The position numbers and the translations under genes are program-made. 35,310 nucleotides of DNA from Guillardia theta CCMP2712. Taxonomy: Eukaryota > Cryptophyceae > Pyrenomonadales > Geminigeraceae. Below are positions 29,925 to 35,310 of this stretch, piece by piece. The notes beneath the pieces were generated by a model. It saw only the letters and a list, made by a program, of their open reading frames with translations, was not told the origin of the DNA and did no database searches. Position 1 is the stretch's first letter. Every line of letters starts with the position of its first letter. The stretch is taken from positions 516,922 to 552,231 of the forward strand of contig NW_005434640.1 in assembly GCF_000315625.1 (NCBI RefSeq), written 5' to 3'.

Positions 29925-31417
29925 TTATGGAGAGCGAGCGGAGCGTTTTAAGGTGTTGCAAGGGCATTCTGGTTGGTGGCATCGGAGAAGAGCTCCCGAT
30001 GCCACGTCCTCCATCCATGCAGCCTCTGGAAGCCGAGGAGCTCGCCTGATCCTCATCGTGCGTGTCCTCTGTTCTTCTGGTTCATCTAGACGTCGAGCAA
30101 AGGATGAACCGCACTTAATGACTTTGAGTGTGCAGATGCTATCCTGCACTCCCTGACACAAGTTGCTTGTTACGTCAAGGTCGTCATATGTTGGCTTGCC
30201 ATCCACTTCAACGATGATGTCTCCCGGCTTATGCATGTTTCACGTCAGGTTCGAAACTGCCTCAACCCCACAGTTACCTCGAGAAAGTCGTGATCGAGGC
30301 CGCCTGCATCCGATTTGTTGTCAGTTTCAGGCGTGTAAATATTTGTCAAAGTTCCAGTCACCTTTGTGGCAAGCGTACCAGGCAGCTCCCCCTGGGTGAA
30401 CCTTGGACACACGCACCCGGCTGTCAATGTTGGTGTGAGCGACGTAAATGCCGACGCCGCACGAGCTCTTCATCAGCTGGACTTCATTCCTGCACCTTGT
30501 TTGAGCTGAGCAGAAAGAGGAGTGTGAAATGCCTGAGGGTATCAACTGTGGCACAGCACTCCCTGAACTCGCCTGCTATGATGTCTCGCTGTCGTTCTGC
30601 TGCCTGTCTCAATTTGACCTCCTGCGAGAGCCTCATTTGACACTCGGCATGGCCGTGGATCTGTAGCTCCGAGATCGTTTGTCTGGCCGGGAAGGAGGGA
30701 GGGGGGAAAGGCGAAGAGGAAAGGTCAGCGTCTCTTGCTTTGCTAAGAAAGTTGAGGTCACCTCAGCTCGGCTATTGTGCGCTCGCAGCCTCGATGCATT
30801 TCCAGAAGGACAGCATACTTTGCCTGCATTTCTTGATCGAAGATATGTGATGTCCGCATTTCGTTCTCTGCCATCTTCAACACTTCTAGATTCTTGCTCA
30901 CGTCTGCGTAAGACCTGGGCCGATGGTTCAACAACTCTTCCAGCTGCAGCACGAGACGCAAAGATCGATAAAGAAACCTCACCTCCGAGCCTCATCTCTC
31001 TCACTTTCCACCTGAACGATATGCTGACTGTCGCAGAGCACACACGTGAGAAGGCTGCAATGCGGATCGTAAGAGTGACCGCAATCTTGTGATAATCTCT
31101 TGATATTCTCTTTGCTTGTCCTCGGCATCTCTAACACGGGTGCTAAAGTCTCCACATCTCGAGTGCTCCGTCCAAAGTTCGTCCAATGCATTTGTCAAGC
31201 TTTCACAATCTGCAATCGCGCGGTCGCGCTCTTGGCGAAGAAGTTTCTCGATCTCAGCATGCGACTCGCAGTGCTCACGCATGTAGCTGACCAGTCGCTG
31301 ACTTGCCTGAACAATATCATGGTGTTCGTGCGAGGAGAAGGAAATTTCGGGTGGGATTGGCGGAGTATAAGCAGTTTCCGAGGGGAGGATTGAATCTCCT
31401 AGACTTGGCAACGGCAT
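29925..31417 (-). CDS. Coiled-coil protein with a C-terminal PDZ domain
   Basis: ATG 31417 opens a frame with a short Pro-rich leader, then a long charged coiled coil (HAEIEKLLRQERDRAIADC, RDAEDKQREYQEIITRLR). The coil continues in another exon near 30960-30770 (LEELLNHRPRSYADVSKNLE, DQEMQAKYAVLLEMHRG). The PDZ domain is split over two exons. The first (about 30470-30362) holds CGVGIYVAHT, VRVSKVHPGGAAWYACHK; the second (from 30227) holds PGDIIVEVDGKPTYDDLDV and ICTLKVIK. The tail after the PDZ is basic, ending at 29925. The intron 30228-30361 joins the PDZ halves only if one base is removed from the AAA run at 30363-30365, and the joins between coil exons near 31070-30970 are unresolved. PDZ domains bind C-terminal peptides, so a scaffolding role is inferred. 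I cannot assign an orthologue. Confidence 0.65.
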
Positions 31418-31756
31418 TGAAACAATTGAGCGGAGAGAGAGCCTGTCGACAAATCAATGGCAAGAAAAAGCAGTTGGGTATGTGTCAATCATCTGAGAGA
31501 GTAGGAGGCAAGCGTGTAGGCTAGCCAAGTCAAAGACGTGTTACATTGCATCATACTAGCTACAGAGTAGTGAGGATGTGAAGAGCAGTCGGCAGGAAGC
31601 ACGATGTTCAACAGAGGACATCAAGAAGAAGAAAAAAACAATCACCGCATCCGTTGCAAGTGTTTTGACAGCCAGTAACGTTTTGTAACGAGTGTAATAA
31701 CGCCGAATAGTTCAACTGAAATCTTTGTAGGTTGATCCAGTGAGGGTTCACTTAAA
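31418..31756. other. Upstream flank of the PDZ gene
   Basis: The 339 bases have mixed composition with no protein-like frame and no RNA gene that I can recognise. The promoter of the PDZ gene probably lies here, by position only. Confidence 0.4.
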
Positions 31757-32225
31757 GGGGGGGGGGGGGTACCCAAAACTCTAGTAACAAGGGGGTACTC
31801 CAGACCACCCTACGGCACCTCCCCGCAGAATGAGGCCAAAAGGGTAAAATCCCTGAGGTGGGGTGGTGGAAAGTGAATCTGAAAGGGGGAAGGGGGTACC
31901 TGGTTTATTGAAGAGAGCACCCCCACCCCTTCTTCTCATTACCCCTTTTACCATCACCCCCACATATCCTGACTCCTTTCAGGGAAGTACCACCCCTGTC
32001 GAGGATTTCCACATTCACAACCACCCCTAGCAAAGACATAGCCCTACCACCCCACCCCGTCGGTGAAAAATTGCGTTTAACATCAAGTCCTTCCATGATC
32101 CACCCACCCCATGGAATGAAGCAGCTGTGTCCGTACCGCAACCCCCTACCCCCAGTTCCTCGTGACACCACCCCTATTTTACAACGTCCAGAATCTAATC
32201 TCCAACCCCCACCCTGCCGGGCACT
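31757..32225 (+). repeat. Degenerate CCACCCC repeat island 4, opening with a run of 13 G
   Basis: The island starts with 13 G at 31757-31769. From 31757 to about 31900 G-runs and C-runs are mixed (GGGGGTAC, GGTGGGGTGGTGG). From 31918 onward the + strand reads ACCCCCACCCC, ATCACCCCCAC, ACCACCCCTG, CCACCCCTAG, CTACCACCCCACCCC, CCACCCACCCC and ACACCACCCCT. So both orientations occur within one island, as for islands 1 and 2 together. It has no coding content. G-quadruplex formation is plausible from the G-runs. Confidence 0.5.
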
Positions 32226-32913
32226 GATAGGGACCCTAAAACAGTACTAGCAAAGTTGTGAAGCGATGCAATTTTACAATACAGTTTTAATCAATAATGA
32301 CATGAGCGATGGGATCAGGACAGGATGTAGCGAGCGCAGTGAAGCGTTCGAGGATAGGCGAGGAGGAGAGGAGGAGAGGAGGAGAGGATTAAGGGATCAA
32401 GAAGGAAGCAAGAAGGGGGGATCATTGGAGAGAGCAGGAAGAAGGTAGAAACGGAGAGAAGGCAACGTGCACTGGGGATGGAATGTAACGAGGAAGACCA
32501 TGACGGATGGACTTTGTGAAACGCGAGCACGGAGAAACTGACAACACTATCGAACTGATGCGAGAGTCTGAGAGGGACTCTTGGGGAATGAACAAACACG
32601 AAGGGGAAGGACTAAATGAAGTTCTGGGAGCTCGGAATGCGGGGAGGTGCACTTGGACGGTGGGAGGTAGAGATCGAAAATGACAGCAAGCAGAAGAGCT
32701 TTGGGGGGTGTAGAAAAGCAATCGGTGTAATCTACAATGACACTTGATGAGATAAGTGGGCAGGCATTGAATTCAAGTCTAGTGTGTTATTTGAGAGCAA
32801 TTGACGAAGCTACCTTGAATTGTAGCTTCAGAAAACTTGAGTATTCTGGGTCGCCGCTGAGTTTGGTTTGCAACAGGGAAGCTTGTTTCTTGTGCTTGAG
32901 GAGAACGTAGGGA
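32226..32913. other. Intergenic region upstream of the EF-hand gene
   Basis: A purine-rich stretch (about 32350-32460) is followed by mixed sequence. Frames on the minus strand are Ser/Pro-rich products of that purine tract. No gene or defined promoter element was recognised. Confidence 0.4.
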
Positions 32914-34350
32914 ATGATCCCAGAGCTTGAAACGATGGACTCGGAATCAGAGGACAAGGCGCTGGAAGAGGGACTCAAAAGGCTGGTGGCTACAGATGTC
33001 TTTACGCGCACCAAGAGTGTGGAGGAGGTGCTGCTGCTGCTATCGGGGTTGCTGAAGTATTTCTTACATTCTGTACAGTGTATGATGGACAGGATAGCAG
33101 AGCTGAAGGGCTCGCTCTTTCAGCGCCTGAGCTCAGTCTCCTCTACGATCTCATCAACCGCCAGGTCAGTCAGCCTGCTACTGTTAGCCGTCCCCCTTAC
33201 ATGTGCCCTACCCCCAGCACACTGGAGAATGCAAAGAAGTTCTTCATCCAGTATTTCTCTGGCGTTTCCAGCGCAGAGGTGTAATCCTTTGCTAATGCGC
33301 TCACTGGTTCTAACCAGCGGCCTCAGCTGTCCAACAAGATCCAGGCTGCTTTCAAGAAGTTCGACGCCAACGGCAGCGACCAGCTCGACATGTAGCCTTC
33401 CCAAAGTTCTCGTCCCGCCCCCGCTGACGCAGACCTGCCATCAGACATGAGCTGGGAAACGCGTTTGCTGCCATGGGGCTCCGAATGACGATACCAGAGC
33501 TGGAGGCCTTGCTTGCGGAGTTCGATCTGAACAATGATGGTTTCATAGACTCGGTGAGCTGACGGGGATGATGAGACGATGATGATGCTGATCTACTGCG
33601 CAGGATGAGTTCGAGCATCTGATCAGGATGAAGCTCAACGTCTTCTGCCTGCAAGGATGCAAAGCTTGTCAGCACGGGAAGAGCAATCAACCACTCAACG
33701 GATACAGCAATGAAGAAGACGTCCAAGAGTCGAGCCAGCATGCAGACAGTGCGAGCGAAAAGGAGGAGAGGGCAAGACAAGTCGCCAGGGATGAGGGGAA
33801 GAAGAGAGCGCTGCCTCCCGCCCTTCACGAGCAGATCAGCATCATGGCGTCTGACTACCATGGCACAGCGAACCTGCGGAGGAATGACGTGAGTCCCAAG
33901 AGGCTGTTCACCGGCACCATGAGGAAGGTTCGCTCGGAGCCCGTCGTCTACAAGCCCGCGTACCTCGTCCGCTACTCCAGCCCATCGCATGAGGAGCCGA
34001 CGAGGAGTCCCAACTTCCTCACTGTGCGCAGGTTCTATCACCCGCAGGTCTCTTCGAAGAAGCAGGTGCACCTCTCCCTTCCCTCTGCTCCCATCGAGAT
34101 GGAGGTCGACCCCAAGCTCGAGCTCCGCCTCTCCCGCCGCCTCCCTCAGAGCGTTCACGTCGCCCGCGTCTCCCCCGGGGAGAGTCTCAAGGCCAGGCAC
34201 AAGGCGTCCAGCGAGATTCTCTTCCCCGTCCTCAAGACCTCCCTCCCTGGCTGGCTGACCTCGAGGGAAACGGACAAGGACCGTCAGCCACCTCGGACTG
34301 GATACCTGACGGCGAGGACTGTGCAGACGCCGCGTCGCTACTACAGATGA
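32914..34350 (+). CDS. EF-hand calcium-binding protein
   Basis: Proposed exons are 32914-33016, 33079-33278, 33318-33391, 33445-33553 and 33604-34350. They sum to 1,233 nt, an in-frame protein of 410 residues. An EF-hand pair is split by introns. Loop 1 is DANGSDQLDIHE, with Asp/Asn/Ser/Asp at the ligand positions and Glu at 12, but Asp instead of the usual Gly at position 6. Loop 2 is DLNNDGFIDSDE, fully canonical. The helices between are ELGNAFAAMGLRMTIPELEALL and FEHLIRMKL. The N-terminal 100 residues include a helical NAKKFFIQYFSG segment. The long C-terminal part (about 240 residues) is basic and rich in Ser, Pro and Arg (KRLFTGTMRKVRSEP, TGYLTARTVQTPRRYYR) with no domain I know. Calcium binding is well supported; the downstream role is not. 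The first intron (33017-33078) is the weakest call. Confidence 0.8.
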
Positions 34351-35019
34351 GAAGGATAGAGGGAACAACACTTGAGGGGACGGGGATTATGTACAACGAC
34401 GTCAAGTGAAGGGTGGAGGAGTGAAAGTTGGCAGGGCGATGTGAATGAAGGTTTGAACAAGTTGAATAGAAATTAGAATGATATAAATAAATACAAGTTT
34501 GAATGATATCAATAAATACAAGTTTGAATGAGACTGAAGTGAAAACATATTACAAACGTGAAAAGTAAGATCGCTTGCGGGAATCGGCTCTCTCCTTCCC
34601 ATCCCCCTTCCCCTTGCCCTCCCTGGTCCCTCCTGTTCCCCGTTCCCCCCCGTCTGTTGCGTCCCTCCCATGAATTCTTCTTGCTCCTAAAGCATACAAC
34701 AGACCGATTCGTTCAAATCAGGACGGAGGAAGGATGAGGTGGAGCGAAGGAGATGGAGGAGGAGGAAGACAGAGGTTGGGGTAAGGAGAAACTTAAAACA
34801 GAAGAAAGTCTGGGGCTCTTTCAGGTTTCACAGAAAATTCACAGCATGGGCGAGAATCTACAAGACAGCACGAGCGCGTCCGAACTCTCAGTGGAAGGGG
34901 GTGAAGGCGTCCTTTTCTAGCGGCCTTGTGTTGTTGGCGTCTGCGCATGGAGATCGTTAGCAACAGCAACCACACAGCTTCTTCCGCCCCCACCCCGGCT
35001 GTCAACACGTCCTCCCTCC
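34351..35019. other. Downstream flank of the EF-hand gene
   Basis: The first 200 bases are AT-rich and include AATAAA-like words inside a 25-bp duplication, which may serve 3' end formation. Pyrimidine-rich and purine-rich patches follow (about 34590-34780). Open frames to about 35000 have no recognisable features. Confidence 0.4.
34477..34526 (+). repeat. 25-bp tandem duplication
   Basis: Bases 34477-34501 and 34502-34526 are identical except for one base (ATATAAAT versus ATATCAAT). Each copy contains an AATAAA hexamer, so the duplication doubles a possible polyadenylation signal downstream of the EF-hand gene. Confidence 0.85.
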
Positions 35020-35049
35020 CTCTCCCCCTTCTCTGTTTTGCTAACTCCC

Positions 35050-35263
35050 CTCCTGTCCTCTGCTTACAAGCCCAGAAGTCCATTCCGCGGCTTCCAAGGA
35101 CAGTGTTCTCAACATTGTAAGCATATGCTCCAAGGCCTGTAACATGACAATCAGCTCATCCTGCGACCTGCTCTTCCATGCTCACCTTTGTTGGGCCTCT
35201 CTTTCAAGATTGACAGCATTGACCTGGTAGCAGCACACATCAGGCCGAGCAAGTCAGTCATGC
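35050..35263 (-). CDS. Possible exon pair of an unidentified gene (uncertain)
   Basis: On the minus strand, an open stretch beginning ATG at 35263 (MTDLLGLMCAATRSMLSIL) ends at a GTGAGC donor near 35187. An acceptor (ATGTTACAG) near 35137 leads to a second open stretch that ends at a GTAAGC donor near 35067. The joined frame reads on as GLGAYAYNVENTVLGSRGMDF, but another frame of the second stretch is equally helix-like, so the reading is not decided. I recognise no domain. It could continue beyond the right edge. Confidence 0.2.
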
Positions 35264-35310
35264 TCTCGTTTCCCTCTCTTGCTCTCTCCTTCGCTCCTTC
35301 GCTCCCTCCT

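Overview
This is a nuclear DNA segment from a eukaryote, most likely a unicellular flagellated alga. Conserved proteins are interrupted by very short GT-AG introns (39-64 nt are common), the two strands are used about equally, and intergenic DNA is rich in purine and pyrimidine tracts. The gene content (ER glucosidase II, a tubulin tyrosine ligase-like enzyme, a giant HECT ligase) is eukaryotic. The style resembles the cryptophyte Guillardia theta, but that is an impression and no search was run.

Layout, left to right: a 3' gene fragment (+, to 510); a WD40 beta-propeller protein (-, about 1128-3226); 2.5 kb of non-coding DNA with two opposed C-rich/G-rich repeat islands around a GC/AT mosaic; glucosidase II alpha (+, 5748-9119, nine exons); a single-exon TTLL protein (-, 9254-11755), convergent with it at 134 bp; a small TMEM68-like acyltransferase (+, 12425-13441); an aquaporin-like protein (-, about 13936-15685); a third repeat island and a 30-unit, 11-bp minisatellite (15964-16292); a giant HECT E3 ligase (-, 16389-28851, eleven exons); an intergenic mosaic; a coiled-coil/PDZ protein (-, 29925-31417); a fourth repeat island; an EF-hand protein (+, 32914-34350); and a doubtful fragment at the right edge.

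The genes do not form an operon or obvious pathway. They are ordinary housekeeping and cytoskeletal genes: ER glycoprotein quality control, tubulin modification, lipid acylation, membrane channel, ubiquitination and calcium binding. The HECT gene is the showpiece. My eleven-exon model sums to 11,922 nt, exactly 3,974 codons with no frame break, and combines a ZZ zinc finger, a UBA-like domain, a protease-associated (PA) domain and a C-terminal HECT domain with its catalytic cysteine.

Two patterns stand out. First, four other conserved genes each need a single-base correction at or next to a homopolymer run (near 2291, 6463, 12932 and 30362), while the 12.5-kb HECT gene needs none. Second, a degenerate CCACCCC-type repeat with no coding content occurs at four places, twice as an opposed pair and once next to the minisatellite. 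I found no RNA gene, CRISPR array, intact transposase or reverse transcriptase.
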